Assembly (NCBI GenBank): GCA_002632325.1
Contig: NSJK01000009.1
Coordinates: forward strand, 88,541 to 152,540
Reading direction: 5' to 3'
Source: Lysobacterales bacterium
GTDB lineage: Bacteria > Pseudomonadota > Gammaproteobacteria > Xanthomonadales > Rhodanobacteraceae
Length of the DNA: 64,000 bases
Position 1 is the first letter of the stretch; each line of letters begins with the position of its first letter. This document shows positions 8,592-19,613 of this stretch, one piece after another. The translations under genes were made by a program, and so were the position numbers. The notes under the pieces are model-generated. The model saw nothing but the letters and a program-made list of their open reading frames with translations. It was not told the origin of the DNA and did no database searches.

Positions 8592-9788
8592 ATGCCGAAT
8601 CTTTCGGCGCGCATGAGTCGCGCCAAACCCAGTGCAATCATGGCCGTGGCCGAGAAGGCCAAGGCGCTCAAGGCCGCTGGCCGAGACATCGTGAGTTTCT
8701 CGATTGGCGTGCCCAATTTTCTGCCCGGCGAACATGTCTATGCGGCGGTACGTGAGGCGCTGGCCAAGGACAGCGGTCAGTACGGCTCCAACCGCGGCGC
8801 CGAGCCTTTGCTCGATGCATTCATCAAGCATCTGGAGCAGGGTGGTCTGAGTGGTTACGGCCGCAAGAATCTCGCGGTCGGCATCGGCGCCAAGCATGTG
8901 CTCTACAACCTGGCCGAAGTGTTGCTCGATCCGGGTGAGACGATCGCCTTCGCGGTGCCGTATTGGACTTCGTATCTGGACATCGCCGAGATCGTCGACG
9001 CCGATGTCCGTTTGATGCCCTGTCCGGCGAGTCAGGACTACAAACTCACACCGGACCAGCTCGATGCCGCGCTGCCGGGCGTCAAGGTGCTGCTGTTCAA
9101 CAACCCTAACAATCCGACCGGCATGGCCTACACGAAGGCCGAGATCGCCGCGCTGGCCGACGTGCTGGTCAAGCATCCCGACGTCTGGATCATCTGCGAC
9201 GACATCTACAACCGCATGCTGTTCGACGGTATCGGCTATCACAATTTCATCAATGCGCGGCCGGAACTTCGCGATCGCGTGATCCACGTCGATTCCCTGT
9301 CCAAGACCTATGGCATGCCGGGTTGGCGTGTGGGTTTCCTCGCCGGCCCCGAGGTCGTGGCGCAGGCGTTCACGACGATGAACTCCAATCACATCACCAA
9401 TCTGCCCGAGATCGTCACCGCGGCTGCGGTCGCCGCGCTCAATGGGCCGCAGGATCTGCCGGTGCAGAAGGCGGCCGAGTTTCAGGCGCGACGCGATCAG
9501 GTGCTGGAGACAATGCGCTCGATCCCGGGCGTGGTCTGTCCGCGGCCGCAAGGCGCGTTCTACGTGTTTCCCGACGTCTCCTGCGCGTTCGGCAAGCAGC
9601 ACAAGGGCGTGAAGATCGGCAACGATGTCGATCTGTGCAATGCGCTGCTCGAAGCCAAGGGCGTGGCCTGTGTGCCGGGCTCGGCCTTCGGCGATGCGAA
9701 TGCGCTGCGCATTTCCTACACCTGTCCGGCGGCGCAGCTCCCCGAGGGACTCAAGCGCTTCCGCGAGTTCTTCGCCGAACTCTCCTGA
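8592..9788 (+). CDS. Class I/II pyridoxal-phosphate aminotransferase (aspartate-type)
   Basis: A 398-aa fold-type I aminotransferase. Visible motifs are the N-terminal FSIGVPNFLPGEHV, GIGAKHVL, NNPNNPTGM, the PLP-contacting DDIYNRMLF, and SLSKTYGMPGWR with Schiff-base lysine K238; the C-terminal arginine is in LRISYTC. This matches the aspartate/prephenate-aminotransferase group, but the amino donor cannot be fixed from sequence. The start at 8592 (MPNLSARMSRAKPSAI) fits homologues; an upstream codon at 8553 would add a serine-rich stretch. A glutaredoxin-like gene begins four bases after the stop, probably the same transcript. Confidence 0.9.
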   Translation: MPNLSARMSRAKPSAIMAVAEKAKALKAAGRDIVSFSIGVPNFLPGEHVYAAVREALAKDSGQYGSNRGAEPLLDAFIKHLEQGGLSGYGRKNLAVGIGAKHVLYNLAEVLLDPGETIAFAVPYWTSYLDIAEIVDADVRLMPCPASQDYKLTPDQLDAALPGVKVLLFNNPNNPTGMAYTKAEIAALADVLVKHPDVWIICDDIYNRMLFDGIGYHNFINARPELRDRVIHVDSLSKTYGMPGWRVGFLAGPEVVAQAFTTMNSNHITNLPEIVTAAAVAALNGPQDLPVQKAAEFQARRDQVLETMRSIPGVVCPRPQGAFYVFPDVSCAFGKQHKGVKIGNDVDLCNALLEAKGVACVPGSAFGDANALRISYTCPAAQLPEGLKRFREFFAELS

Positions 9789-9792
9789 GACC

Positions 9793-10158
9793 ATGGAACG
9801 TCGCACGCTCTTCATTCTGGGCGGTCTGGTCGCGCTTGGCCTGATCGGCTGGATCCGCAGCGGTCCGCCCGACATGAAGGCAGTGCGGCGGGCGGCCGGT
9901 GATGAGCCGGTGGTGATGATTTCGGCGAGCTGGTGCGGCTATTGCAAGAGTCTGCGTGAAAATTTCAAGACCTGGGGCGTGCGTTACGTCGAACTGGACA
10001 TCGACAAGGATCCGGCTGGTCGACGGGTCTACTCGCTGGCGCAAGCGCGGGGCGTGCCCGTGGTGCTCGTCGGCGAGCGGATCTTCCACGGCTACGACCC
10101 TGGATCCATACACCAAGCGATAGTCGATGCCGGTCTGCAGCCGGAAACGACGCCCTGA
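9793..10158 (+). CDS. Membrane-anchored glutaredoxin/thioredoxin-like protein
   Basis: A 121-aa protein. Residues 5-21 form a single hydrophobic anchor after a short basic start (MERRTLF), followed by a glutaredoxin-like fold with the redox motif C48-G-Y-C51 in ASWCGYCKSL. A cis-proline lies in ARGVPVVLVGE, and a glycine-rich HGYDP helix start follows. The topology suggests the thiol domain faces the periplasm, but this is not certain. The start is four bases after the aminotransferase stop. The partner is unknown; DsbB at 1.4 kb is not linked. Confidence 0.85.
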   Translation: MERRTLFILGGLVALGLIGWIRSGPPDMKAVRRAAGDEPVVMISASWCGYCKSLRENFKTWGVRYVELDIDKDPAGRRVYSLAQARGVPVVLVGERIFHGYDPGSIHQAIVDAGLQPETTP

Positions 10159-10188
10159 ATCCTTTGCATGACAGATGAGGTTCCCAAG

Positions 10189-11175
<987 letters not shown>

Positions 11176-11185
11176 GTGCCATTGC

Positions 11186-11216
11186 AGCCACGCCGCACCC
11201 CTGATGGCGTGGTTTT
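11186..11216 (+). terminator. Rho-independent terminator of mdh
   Basis: Stem ccacgcc (11188-11194) / ggcgtgg (11206-11212), extended by flanking wobble and A-T pairs, with an 11-nt loop and followed at once by TTTT (11213-11216). It begins about 10 nt after the mdh stop and covers the ATG at 11204 of the next reading frame. Confidence 0.7.
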
Positions 11217-11308
11217 CGCGAATTTTGTGGTCGGAAGCTGCACAGACAGCGCGGATTGGGCGTAGGCTTACACTTCGAGGAGCCGCGTCCGATCGGGCAG
11301 GAGCCGTT

Positions 11309-14263
11309 TTGGCGACAACAGGGGCCAATCCGAGCGTATGGTCGCACGCGGGCAGCAGCGCAGCCGGCGAGTCTGCCCCTGTCGAACTCAAACCGCAGCA
11401 GCGTTCCGATGAATTTGCATGGCTGCTGCAACTGAGCGAGGCCGCAACGCCGCGCGCCGTCGCACGTCTGGCCGAAGCCTTGTCACGGACGTGGACCGAC
11501 GCCGATCAGGCGGTCTTGTTGTGGCGTGATGGCGAACGACTGGTCTGCGGAAGCGACGCGGATACGCTCGACGTGGTCGAACTGGGAAATGCCGCCGAGT
11601 TTCTGGTTGGGCCGCGGCTGGTACAGGCCACGGAACGCAGTCTGCTGCTGCGGGTGGCCAGTTCTGCTGTATTGCTGTTGCATTCCGATGCCGGCAACGC
11701 ACCGCATGTGGCCGACGGCTTTGTCGACTTCCTGCCGCTGATCGGCGCCCACCTGCAACGTGCGCTGAAACTCGCCAGCCTGCAATTTGCGCATCAGCAG
11801 TTGCAGCGTTCCGAAGTCCTGCAGCGTGCGCTGTTCGCGATCTCCGATCTGTCCGGCTCCGCGCTCGACATGGCGGAGATGCTCGAGCGCATCCACGGCA
11901 TCGTGCGCACGCTCATGTATGCGGAGAATTTCTACATCGTCCGCCATGATCCGGATCGGCAGACGATGCGCTTCATCTATTTTTCCGATCTGGTCGATAC
12001 CGAGAACCTGCTTGGCACCGATATTCCGATGTCGCTGCGTGCCAACACTCTGACTTGGCACGTGCTGGTCGAGGGCAGGGCCTTGATGGGCGGGATGGAG
12101 CAGATCCGCACGCAATTGGCGGGCCAGCTCGCCGAGGCGGGTCCGGATTGCCATGACTGGCTGGGTGTGCCGGTGCTGCGCGATGGTCAGGCGCGTGGTG
12201 CGCTGGTGGTGCAGAGCTACGAGGAGGGCATTCGTTACAGTGAGGACGATCGCACCCTGCTCGAGTTCGTCGGCAGCCACATTTTCACCGCACTCGAGCG
12301 CAAGGAAAGCAAGGATGAACTTGAAGCGCAGGTGCGTCTGCGCACACTCGAACTGGCCGAGGCCAATCGCGGCCTGCAGCAGGAAGTATTCGAGCGTGAG
12401 CGCGCCGAACGCCTCCAGGCCAGCCTGTTCCACATTGCCCAGCTCGCCACCGTCGATATCGATGAGGCCGAGTTCTACAAGCGCATGCATCTGGCGGTTG
12501 GCGACATCATCAATGCCGAAAATTTCTTCATTGGCCTGTTGTCTGAAGACGGAGCCGTTCTCAATTTCCCCTACTACGTCGACGGCGGCCTGCAGAGGCA
12601 GGTATCGCGCGAGGTCGGTCGTGGTCTGAGCGAATACGTGATGCGTACCGGCCGCGCCTTGCTGGGCTGCCGCGCCGACATCGATCGCCTGGGCCTGCTG
12701 GGCGAGGTCGACATCAGCCGGATCGGCAGACCATCGCTGTGCTGGCTTGGGGTGCCGCTGCGTGTCGGTGAGGACATCATCGGACTCGTCGTCGTGCAGA
12801 GTTATGCCGAGGAATTCGCCTACGGCCCGGCCGATCGCGACCTGCTCGGTTTTGTTGCCTTGCAGATCGCGGCGAGCATTCACCGCCGACGTGCCGCCGT
12901 GGCGCTGCAGAGCGCGAACGTCGATCTCGAACATCGTGTTCATGAGCGAACGCGCGAGCTGCGTGAGCAGATCAGCAAGCGCGAGGCGATGCAGAAGCAG
13001 CTCGAACATCAGGTGATGCATGACGCGCTCACCGGCTTGCCCAATCGCCGGCTGTTGCGCGATCGTCTCGAGATCGCGTTACAGCGTGCGCGTCGCGAAC
13101 GGCACAGCACCGGCGCACTGCTGTATCTGGATGTCGACCGTTTCAAGGTGATCAACGACAGCCTCGGGCACCTCGCGGGTGATGCCTTTCTCAAGGAGAT
13201 CGCCAACCGCCTGCGTGACTGCGTGCGCCTGCCGGACATGGCTGCGCGCATTTCCGGCGACGAATTTGCCCTGTTCCTTGATGATGCCGGCTCGGTTGAG
13301 GGCGCTGCGGCCTTTGCTGCGCGTGCGCTCGATGGGCTCAATCGGGTGCTGCATGTGGCGGGTCGGGAACTCGAGCCTTCGATCAGCATCGGCATTGCAA
13401 TGGTCAATGTCAGCTACCAGACGCCCGATGATCTGCTGCGTGCGGCCGACATGGCGCTGTATCGCGCCAAGGAAATGGGCCGCAATCGCTACGTGGTGTT
13501 CGATGATCGCCTGTCGAGCACGATGATGGACGTGCTCGCGCTCGAGGCCGAACTGCGGCGTGGCCTGCAGCGGCACGAGTTCATTCCCTATTTTCAGTCG
13601 ATACGCCAGATCGAGACCGGACAGGTCGTCGGGCAAGAGGCGCTGCTGCGCTGGAATCACCCTACGCGTGGAATTCTCGAGCCCGCACATTTCGTCAAGG
13701 TGGCCCAGGACTGCGGCCTGATCGAGGCGATCGATTGGCAGCTTTTCGATGCGGCCTGCCGCACGATGGCGAACAGCGGTGGCGAAACTTTCGTCACCAT
13801 CAATGTCTCGGCCCTGCATCTGCGCCAGGAAGACTTCGATGAGCGACTGATCGAGATGCTTGCGCGCAGCAAGTTGTCACCAGCGCGCCTGATCATCGAA
13901 GTCACCGAAGGCTCGCTGCTCGATGACCCGACCGCCGTTCACGCAATCCTCGAGCGTCTGCGCGCGTTCAGCATCGGCGCGGCGCTCGATGATTTCGGCA
14001 CCGGTTATTCATCGCTGAGCTATCTGCATTCGCTGCCGCTGCGCATGGTCAAGATCGACCGCTCCTTCGTCAGCTCGCTCGACGAGAATCTCATTGCCGC
14101 ACGTCCGGTGGTGGGAGCGATCCTCGCCTTGGCCAAGGCGCTCGGCATCGAAGTCATTGCCGAAGGTATCGAAACCGAGCAGCAGTGCGTCGCCCTGCGC
14201 GCGATGGGATGTGTTCTGGGGCAGGGCTTCCTGTTCGGATTGCCGGCGCCGGTTGCGGGCTGA
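11309..14263 (+). CDS. GAF-GAF-GGDEF-EAL cyclic-di-GMP signalling protein
   Basis: Cytoplasmic bifunctional c-di-GMP protein of 984 aa from the TTG at 11309, which has AGGAG five bases upstream. The in-frame ATG at 11204 lacks a ribosome site and lies inside the mdh terminator. Two GAF-like sensor domains (about 185-335 and 385-525) are each followed by a coiled coil (EAQVRLRTLELAEAN; LEHRVHERTRELRE). The GGDEF domain (about 570-720) has SGDEF near residue 650, with an RLPD inhibitory site five residues before it. The EAL domain (about 740-980) retains EALLRW, NVSALHL, EVTEGSLL, DDFGTGYSS and KIDRSFV, so phosphodiesterase activity looks intact. Cyclase activity is plausible but unproven. Confidence 0.93.
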   Translation: MATTGANPSVWSHAGSSAAGESAPVELKPQQRSDEFAWLLQLSEAATPRAVARLAEALSRTWTDADQAVLLWRDGERLVCGSDADTLDVVELGNAAEFLVGPRLVQATERSLLLRVASSAVLLLHSDAGNAPHVADGFVDFLPLIGAHLQRALKLASLQFAHQQLQRSEVLQRALFAISDLSGSALDMAEMLERIHGIVRTLMYAENFYIVRHDPDRQTMRFIYFSDLVDTENLLGTDIPMSLRANTLTWHVLVEGRALMGGMEQIRTQLAGQLAEAGPDCHDWLGVPVLRDGQARGALVVQSYEEGIRYSEDDRTLLEFVGSHIFTALERKESKDELEAQVRLRTLELAEANRGLQQEVFERERAERLQASLFHIAQLATVDIDEAEFYKRMHLAVGDIINAENFFIGLLSEDGAVLNFPYYVDGGLQRQVSREVGRGLSEYVMRTGRALLGCRADIDRLGLLGEVDISRIGRPSLCWLGVPLRVGEDIIGLVVVQSYAEEFAYGPADRDLLGFVALQIAASIHRRRAAVALQSANVDLEHRVHERTRELREQISKREAMQKQLEHQVMHDALTGLPNRRLLRDRLEIALQRARRERHSTGALLYLDVDRFKVINDSLGHLAGDAFLKEIANRLRDCVRLPDMAARISGDEFALFLDDAGSVEGAAAFAARALDGLNRVLHVAGRELEPSISIGIAMVNVSYQTPDDLLRAADMALYRAKEMGRNRYVVFDDRLSSTMMDVLALEAELRRGLQRHEFIPYFQSIRQIETGQVVGQEALLRWNHPTRGILEPAHFVKVAQDCGLIEAIDWQLFDAACRTMANSGGETFVTINVSALHLRQEDFDERLIEMLARSKLSPARLIIEVTEGSLLDDPTAVHAILERLRAFSIGAALDDFGTGYSSLSYLHSLPLRMVKIDRSFVSSLDENLIAARPVVGAILALAKALGIEVIAEGIETEQQCVALRAMGCVLGQGFLFGLPAPVAG

Positions 14264-14281
14264 GTTCCGTGATTTGCTTGC

Positions 14282-15634
14282 TCAGTCCGGCAAAGGCCCG
14301 GCTGGTGGTGCGTTCGGGATTTGGGTGAGCAAACCGGCACGGCGCATCTGCTGATCGACGACGACCGCGGTGGCGACATCGCTGCCGACGTTGACCGTGG
14401 TGCGCATCATGTCGAGGATGCGATCGACGCCGATGATGATGCCCAATCCTTCGGGTGGCACTCCGAAAGTGGTGAGCAGGCCCGCAATCAAGGGCAAGGA
14501 TCCGCCCGGGATGCCGGCCACGGCGACGGCACTGAGCACGGCGAGCAGCATCAGGATCACCTGTTGGCTCAAGGACAGGTCTATGCCGAACACCTGGGCG
14601 ATGAACAGCACCACGCAACCTTCGAACAGCGCCGTGCCGCTCATGTTCATCGTGGTGCCCAGCGACAGCACGAAGCTCGAGGTGCTTTCCGAAAGCTTGA
14701 GATCATCGCGCGCCGAGGCGAGTGCGGTGGGCAGGGTGGCATTGCTCGAACTGGTCGAGAATGCGGTGATCAGCACCGGCCGGATCGTGCGGAAGAATTC
14801 CAATGGCGAGCGTTTGGCGAGAAAACGCATCCACAGCGACATCGTGCCGAACAGGTGCAGCACGAAGGCGACCGTGCAGCCGATGACGAACCACGACAAG
14901 GCCGCCAGCACGCCCAGGCCGACCTTGACGATCACGCTGTAGATCATTGCCGGCACCGCATAGGGCGCCAGACGCAAGGCGAAGTCGACGATCTTCGTCA
15001 TGATCTCGGCCATCGTTTCCAGAGCGTCGAGGACCTGCTTGCGCCGCGTGTCGGCAAGGCGGGTGGCCGCGGCGCCGAACAGGATTGCGAACAGGATCAG
15101 CGGCAGGACTTCGCCAATCGAACCGCGCTCGTGGCCGGCGATCGCGCCGAGCAGATTGCGCGGCATGAACATGTCGACGATCAGCGACAGGCTCATGGAT
15201 GGCTGCGCCGCGCCACGCTCGGTGATGCTCTGCGCGGCCCCGCCGTATTCGGCCAGCAGTTGCGCCGTGGCGGCCTGCGGCAGATGTCGACCCGGTTCGA
15301 GAAGGTTCATCATGAGCAGGCCGATGGTCACGCCGATCGCCATGTTGGCGAAGAACATCACGAAGGTGCGCAGCGCCAGCGGGCCGATGCGGTCGGGCCG
15401 CCCCAGCTGAACAACGCCGGCGGTGAGCGAGGCAAACACCAGCGGCATCACCACGAAGAACAACATGCGCAGGAAAACCTGGCCGAACGGGTCGAACACC
15501 GCGGTCGAGACCTTGCGCATGAGGTCGAGGGTCGGCGCATGGAAGTGGCCGATGCCCAAGGTGAAGAGGGCGGCGACGATGCCGATCGCCATGCCGATGA
15601 GGATGCGGTTTGCCAGCGAAATGGATTTGCTCAT
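14282..15634 (-). CDS. Dicarboxylate/amino acid:cation symporter (SDF/DAACS family)
   Basis: Inner-membrane secondary transporter for C4-dicarboxylates or acidic amino acids, Na+ or H+ coupled. The 450-aa sequence has eight hydrophobic helices plus the two re-entrant loops. The serine-rich loop [13 protein letters not shown], the NMDGT-equivalent [13 protein letters not shown], and the C-terminal [17 protein letters not shown] motif are present. The ATG at 15634 ([12 protein letters not shown]) gives a normal N-terminus. It is convergent with the c-di-GMP gene and divergent from prpB. Transport of TCA-type acids would fit the neighbouring methylcitrate genes, but that is inference. Confidence 0.92.
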   Translation of the reverse strand: MSKSISLANRILIGMAIGIVAALFTLGIGHFHAPTLDLMRKVSTAVFDPFGQVFLRMLFFVVMPLVFASLTAGVVQLGRPDRIGPLALRTFVMFFANMAIGVTIGLLMMNLLEPGRHLPQAATAQLLAEYGGAAQSITERGAAQPSMSLSLIVDMFMPRNLLGAIAGHERGSIGEVLPLILFAILFGAAATRLADTRRKQVLDALETMAEIMTKIVDFALRLAPYAVPAMIYSVIVKVGLGVLAALSWFVIGCTVAFVLHLFGTMSLWMRFLAKRSPLEFFRTIRPVLITAFSTSSSNATLPTALASARDDLKLSESTSSFVLSLGTTMNMSGTALFEGCVVLFIAQVFGIDLSLSQQVILMLLAVLSAVAVAGIPGGSLPLIAGLLTTFGVPPEGLGIIIGVDRILDMMRTTVNVGSDVATAVVVDQQMRRAGLLTQIPNAPPAGPLPD

Positions 15635-15742
15635 CGACCGCAATTTACGTGGCCCGGGCGTCGGAGTCACGCGCCCGCACACGCAAGGAAGGCAGAGCAT
15701 GGGTGGATCGCCGCGTTCGGGCCGGGATCGGCAGTGCGTTCG

Positions 15743-15750
15743 GCTAGAAT
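15743..15750 (+). promoter_or_regulatory. Candidate -10 for prpB (GCTAGAAT)
   Basis: Extended hexamer identical to that before the aminotransferase and rpsP genes, ending 23 nt before the prpB ATG. AAGGAG (15762-15767) lies between. Confidence 0.5.
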
Positions 15751-15773
15751 ATGCAGTCCCCAAGGAGTTGCCG

Positions 15774-16658
15774 ATGGCCCCCATTGCATCCGCTGGCGCG
15801 CGTTTTCGCGCCGCCGTCGCCGAGGAAAGTCCGCTGCAGGTCGTTGGTACTGTGACCGCCTACGCGGGCTTGATGGCGCGCCGTGTCGGTTACCGTGCAC
15901 TGTATCTGTCGGGGGGCGGCGTGGCCGCCAATTCACTGGGCGTGCCCGATCTGGGTATTTCGACGATGGAAGACGTGCTGATCGATGCCCGCCGCATCGT
16001 CGATGCCACCGCTTTGCCGCTGTTGGTCGACATCGACACCGGTTGGGGTGGGGCGTTCAACATCGCACGCACGATTCGCAGCTTCGAGCGCATTGGCGTG
16101 GCCGCGGTGCACATGGAAGATCAGGTCGGACAGAAACGCTGCGGCCATCGGCCCGGCAAGGAAGTCGTGCCGAAGGAAGAAATGGTCGATCGCGTCAAGG
16201 CGGCCGTGGATGCGCGCATGGATCGCGACTTCGTGCTGATGGCACGCACCGACGCGGCTGCGGTGGAAGGCATCGATGCTGCGATAGAGCGCGCGGTGGC
16301 CTATGTCGAAGCCGGTGCCGACATGATCTTCCCCGAGGCCATGAAATCACTCGACGACTATCGCCGCTTCAAGGCGGCGGTCAAGGTGCCGATCCTCGCC
16401 AATCTCACCGAGTTCGGATCGACGCCGTTCTTCACCACCGCCGAGTTGCAGCGTGCGGGCGTGGACATCGCGCTGTACTGCTGCGGCGCCTATCGGGCGA
16501 TGAACAAGGCCGCGCTCAATGTCTACGAGACGATCCGCCGCGACGGCACCCAGCAGGCCGCGTTGCCGACGATGCAGACGCGCGAGGAACTTTACGATTT
16601 CCTCGGCTACCACGACTACGAGCGCAAGCTTGATGCGCTGTTTGCGCAAAATTCCTGA
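15774..16658 (+). CDS. prpB: 2-methylisocitrate lyase
   Basis: Last step of the 2-methylcitrate cycle: cleaves 2-methylisocitrate into pyruvate and succinate. The 294-aa protein belongs to the isocitrate-lyase/PEP-mutase superfamily. The signature KRCGHR carries catalytic C123; [11 protein letters not shown] (Mg-binding), MARTDA and NLTEFGSTP follow in order. AAGGAG lies six bases upstream of the ATG. prpC follows about 60 nt downstream in the same direction, so the two are probably one operon. acnD and prpF, which complete the pathway, lie 8 kb away. Confidence 0.95.
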   Translation: MAPIASAGARFRAAVAEESPLQVVGTVTAYAGLMARRVGYRALYLSGGGVAANSLGVPDLGISTMEDVLIDARRIVDATALPLLVDIDTGWGGAFNIARTIRSFERIGVAAVHMEDQVGQKRCGHRPGKEVVPKEEMVDRVKAAVDARMDRDFVLMARTDAAAVEGIDAAIERAVAYVEAGADMIFPEAMKSLDDYRRFKAAVKVPILANLTEFGSTPFFTTAELQRAGVDIALYCCGAYRAMNKAALNVYETIRRDGTQQAALPTMQTREELYDFLGYHDYERKLDALFAQNS

Positions 16659-16717
16659 CGTTTCGCCGTGCCGGCGCGTGTCGGTGCGGCACCCCGATGA
16701 ATGCGGAGAACCATGAC

Positions 16718-17866
16718 ATGAGCGAAGGCGCCGTACCATTCAAACCAAAGAAATCGGTCGCATTGTCCGGCGTCGCCGCCGGCAACACCGCGCTGTGCAC
16801 GGTCGGCCGTACCGGCAACGACTTGCACTACCGCGGCTACGACATTCTCGACTTCGCCACCAGCTGCGAGTTCGAAGAAATTGCGCATCTGCTCGTGCAT
16901 GGCAAATTGCCCAATCGCGCCGAGCTGGCCGGCTACAAGGCCAAGCTCAAGGCATTGCGCGGTATTCCGGCGGCGGTCAAGGCGGTTCTTGAAGCCTTGC
17001 CCGCCTCAGCTCATCCGATGGACGTGATGCGCACCGGCGTGTCGGCGCTCGGATGCGCGCTACCGGAAAAGGACGACCACAACCATCCCGGCGCGCGCGA
17101 CATCGCCGATCGCCTGATGGCCTGCCTCGGCAGCATCCTGCTGTACTGGTACCACTTTGCGGTCAATGGCAAGCGCATCGAGGTGGAAACCGACGACGAT
17201 TCAATCGGCGGTCATTTCCTGCATTTGCTGCACGGGAGCAAACCGAGCGAGCTGTGGGTGCGCGCGATGCACACCTCGCTGATCCTCTACGCCGAGCACG
17301 AGTTCAATGCCTCGACTTTCACCGCACGCGTGATCGCGGGTACCGGCAGCGACATGTATTCGGCCATCGCCGGTGCGATCGGTGCGCTGCGCGGTCCCAA
17401 GCACGGTGGTGCCAACGAGGTCGCGTTCGAGATCCAGAAGCGCTACGACAATCCTGACGAGGCCGAGGCCGACATCCGCGCCCGCGTCGAGCGCAAGGAG
17501 GTCGTGATCGGCTTCGGTCACCCGGTTTACACCACCGGCGATCCGCGCAACCAGGTGATCAAGGAAGTCGCCCGCGAATTGTCCAGCGAACAGAAGAACA
17601 TGAAGATGTTCGACATCGCGGCTCGGCTGGAGTCGGTGATGTGGGACATCAAGAAGATGTTCCCCAATCTCGACTGGTTCAGCGCGGTGAGCTACCACAT
17701 GATGGGCGTGCCGACGGCGATGTTCACGCCGCTGTTCGTGATTTCGCGCACCTCGGGCTGGTCGGCACATGTGATCGAGCAGCGCATCGACGGCAAGATC
17801 ATCCGCCCCAGCGCCAATTACACCGGGCCGGAAAATCTCGCTTTCGTGCCAATCGACCAGCGCTGA
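16718..17866 (+). CDS. prpC: 2-methylcitrate synthase / citrate synthase
   Basis: Condenses propionyl-CoA with oxaloacetate. The 382-aa protein is a short, single-domain type II citrate synthase of the PrpC branch: the N-terminal GNTALCTVG and LHYRGYDI, the acyl-CoA pocket, catalytic H229 in [10 protein letters not shown]268 in [13 protein letters not shown], and a late aspartate region [11 protein letters not shown]. The start at 16718 is preferred because GGAG lies nine bases upstream; an ATG at 16697 would add seven residues. A strong hairpin follows the stop. Confidence 0.94.
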   Translation: MSEGAVPFKPKKSVALSGVAAGNTALCTVGRTGNDLHYRGYDILDFATSCEFEEIAHLLVHGKLPNRAELAGYKAKLKALRGIPAAVKAVLEALPASAHPMDVMRTGVSALGCALPEKDDHNHPGARDIADRLMACLGSILLYWYHFAVNGKRIEVETDDDSIGGHFLHLLHGSKPSELWVRAMHTSLILYAEHEFNASTFTARVIAGTGSDMYSAIAGAIGALRGPKHGGANEVAFEIQKRYDNPDEAEADIRARVERKEVVIGFGHPVYTTGDPRNQVIKEVARELSSEQKNMKMFDIAARLESVMWDIKKMFPNLDWFSAVSYHMMGVPTAMFTPLFVISRTSGWSAHVIEQRIDGKIIRPSANYTGPENLAFVPIDQR

Positions 17867-17884
17867 CGTGCATCACTCGGGATA

Positions 17885-17911
17885 TCGGCACGAATCGGTG
17901 ATTCGTGCCGA
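17885..17911. terminator. Strong 12-bp hairpin after prpC
   Basis: Perfect inverted repeat tcggcacgaatc (17885-17896) / gattcgtgccga (17900-17911) with a 3-nt loop, between the convergent prpC and GST genes. It lacks a proper U-tract on either strand, so termination may be bidirectional but is not certain. Confidence 0.6.
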
Positions 17912-17945
17912 CTTCAGTGGCCCTGCGCCGGACAATCGGATGTCT

Positions 17946-18557
17946 TCAGCTCAGACCTTCGGCCTTGAATGCCTTCTGCACACCGGGATCGGCCTGCATG
18001 CGCGCGTAGTGGGCTTCGAGGTGATCGAACCCGCCGAGATCGACGCCGGTGGCCTTGGCCCAGCGTGTGGTGATGAACAGGTAGGGATCAGCGATCGAGC
18101 GTGAACCGGCGATCCAGTCGCGGCCCTTGAGCTGGTTGTTGGCGCGCTCGTAGTAGCCGCGCAGCGTGCTGCGTGCCTGCGCCTTGGACTTTTCGATCAT
18201 CGCCGGATCTTCAAGGTATGCCGTTGCGCCGAACAGCGGCTTGAAGCTCGGATGCACGTCGGCATTGACGAAAGCCAGCCAGCGATTGACCTCGGCGCGT
18301 CCCTTGGGCGTGCCATCACCGTCGAGCTTGGCCTCGGGATGCTTGTCGACGAGGTAATGCAGGATCGCCATGTTCTGCGTCAGGACATAACCCTGATCTT
18401 CGAGTACCGGAACCGCGCCGGCGGGATTGAGCTTGCGAAACTCGGGCGCCGCGCGCTGTTCACGGGAAACGGTCTCGAACTCGAACGGCTTGCCGATCCA
18501 TTCCAGCACGATATGGTCGGCGGTCGAGCACGCGCCGGGTGAGGTGTAGAGCTTCAT
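17946..18557 (-). CDS. Glutathione S-transferase
   Basis: A 203-aa cytosolic GST. The thioredoxin-like N-terminal domain begins MKLYTSPGACSTADH, a beta-class-like pattern with a Cys at residue 10. The glutathione-binding cis-proline block is NPAGAVPVLED followed by LTQNMAILHYL. The all-helical C-terminal domain has the capping motif SIADPYLF. A GGAGG five bases upstream fixes the start. The substrate is unknown. It lies at the left edge of the insert that separates prpBC from acnD-prpF. Confidence 0.92.
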   Translation of the reverse strand: MKLYTSPGACSTADHIVLEWIGKPFEFETVSREQRAAPEFRKLNPAGAVPVLEDQGYVLTQNMAILHYLVDKHPEAKLDGDGTPKGRAEVNRWLAFVNADVHPSFKPLFGATAYLEDPAMIEKSKAQARSTLRGYYERANNQLKGRDWIAGSRSIADPYLFITTRWAKATGVDLGGFDHLEAHYARMQADPGVQKAFKAEGLS

Positions 18558-18624
18558 GTGGGCCTCCTTGGGGAATGGATGATCTGGTGTTGCGCGGATG
18601 CCGATTCAAGGGGCACCGGTTCGT

Positions 18625-19374
18625 TCAGGGCGTCGCAGCGATGTCCTCGAAGCGCACGTTCTGGATCGGGTACTCGCGCCAGTCGCGGTAGTCGAAATGC
18701 CACCACTCGAACTCGTAGACTGCAAAGCCCTCGGCTTCCATTGCCTGACGCAAGAGATCCCGATTGGCGCGCGCGGTTGCGCTGCCGCCCGACCAACCTG
18801 GGTAGGCACGCTCGCTGAACTCGTCGTATCCGCTGGGCATTTCAAGCGCCGCGCCACTGGCGAGATCGACCAAGGTGAGATCGACGGCACAGCCGCGATT
18901 GTGGCGTGAGCCCTTGGCGGGATTGCCGACGAAGTGGTGCTGTTGGACCGGCGTTGCGTCCCAGAAGATTTTCGTCACATACCATGGTCGGTAGCCATCG
19001 TGGATCAAGAGGCCAAGGCCGCGTTTGGCCAGATCGTGCTGCACGCGCACCAACGCCTCGGCCGCAGGCCTCTGCAGGAAGGCACGCGCCTGACTGTAGA
19101 CCGGGGTGCCGAGAAAGTTGTTGTCGCCCGCATAGCGGATGTCCAGGCGCAGGCTCGGGTCGAGTCGGATCAACTCGACCAGATCGGGTGCGCGGAATCG
19201 ACCCTGCTCCTGCGGCGGTGTTGCCGCGAGCGCGATCGGCAACAAGTCGGCGATCGGCCGTACTGGTTTGATGCGGTAGGTCGCGGTTTCGGCGGCGGGC
19301 GGCGTGACGGTCTGCGCGGGCGCGCAGGCAGCCAGCAACGCGGACAAGAGCAGCAGTGTCCAGGGTTTTGCCAA
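18625..19374 (-). CDS. VanX/DdpX-like D-alanyl-D-alanine dipeptidase, lipoprotein
   Basis: Zinc-dependent peptidase of family M15D. Zinc and catalytic motifs are SRHNRGCAVDLTL (HxxxxxxD) and EFEWWHFDY (ExxWWH), with DGYRP as the arginine loop. The preferred start is the TTG at 19374, because GGAG lies seven bases upstream and it yields a clean lipoprotein signal (MAKPWTLLLLSALLAAC, lipobox LAAC). There is no ATG in frame, and an earlier TTG at 19410 has no ribosome site. Length 249 aa. As a lipoprotein it would act in the periplasm, consistent with D-Ala-D-Ala recycling rather than vancomycin resistance; no vanHA genes are nearby. Confidence 0.88.
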   Translation of the reverse strand: MAKPWTLLLLSALLAACAPAQTVTPPAAETATYRIKPVRPIADLLPIALAATPPQEQGRFRAPDLVELIRLDPSLRLDIRYAGDNNFLGTPVYSQARAFLQRPAAEALVRVQHDLAKRGLGLLIHDGYRPWYVTKIFWDATPVQQHHFVGNPAKGSRHNRGCAVDLTLVDLASGAALEMPSGYDEFSERAYPGWSGGSATARANRDLLRQAMEAEGFAVYEFEWWHFDYRDWREYPIQNVRFEDIAATP

Positions 19375-19613
19375 GTCGGCGCTCCGATTGACCGTGGAAT
19401 GAGAGCGCAAGTGAAGCAGAGCACGTACTGGCCTGTCGAGCTTGAGTGGATACGCGGCAGTTGCGTCTCTTGCAGGGGTCCTGTGTGGCGGTGGTGTCGC
19501 TGCAGCCGAAACGGCAATACGTGGCCGACTTCACAGATCGCAGCGGCCCGCTTTTGGCAAAGTGCAGCGGTGAGCACAGCGCAGGGTGGCGCGATCGGGG
19601 TGGAGCAGCGTTC

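Noticed and set aside
18625..19374. Vancomycin-resistance gene vanX
   Set aside because: No vanH, vanA or vanRS neighbours and a lipoprotein signal; a cell-wall recycling dipeptidase is the better reading.
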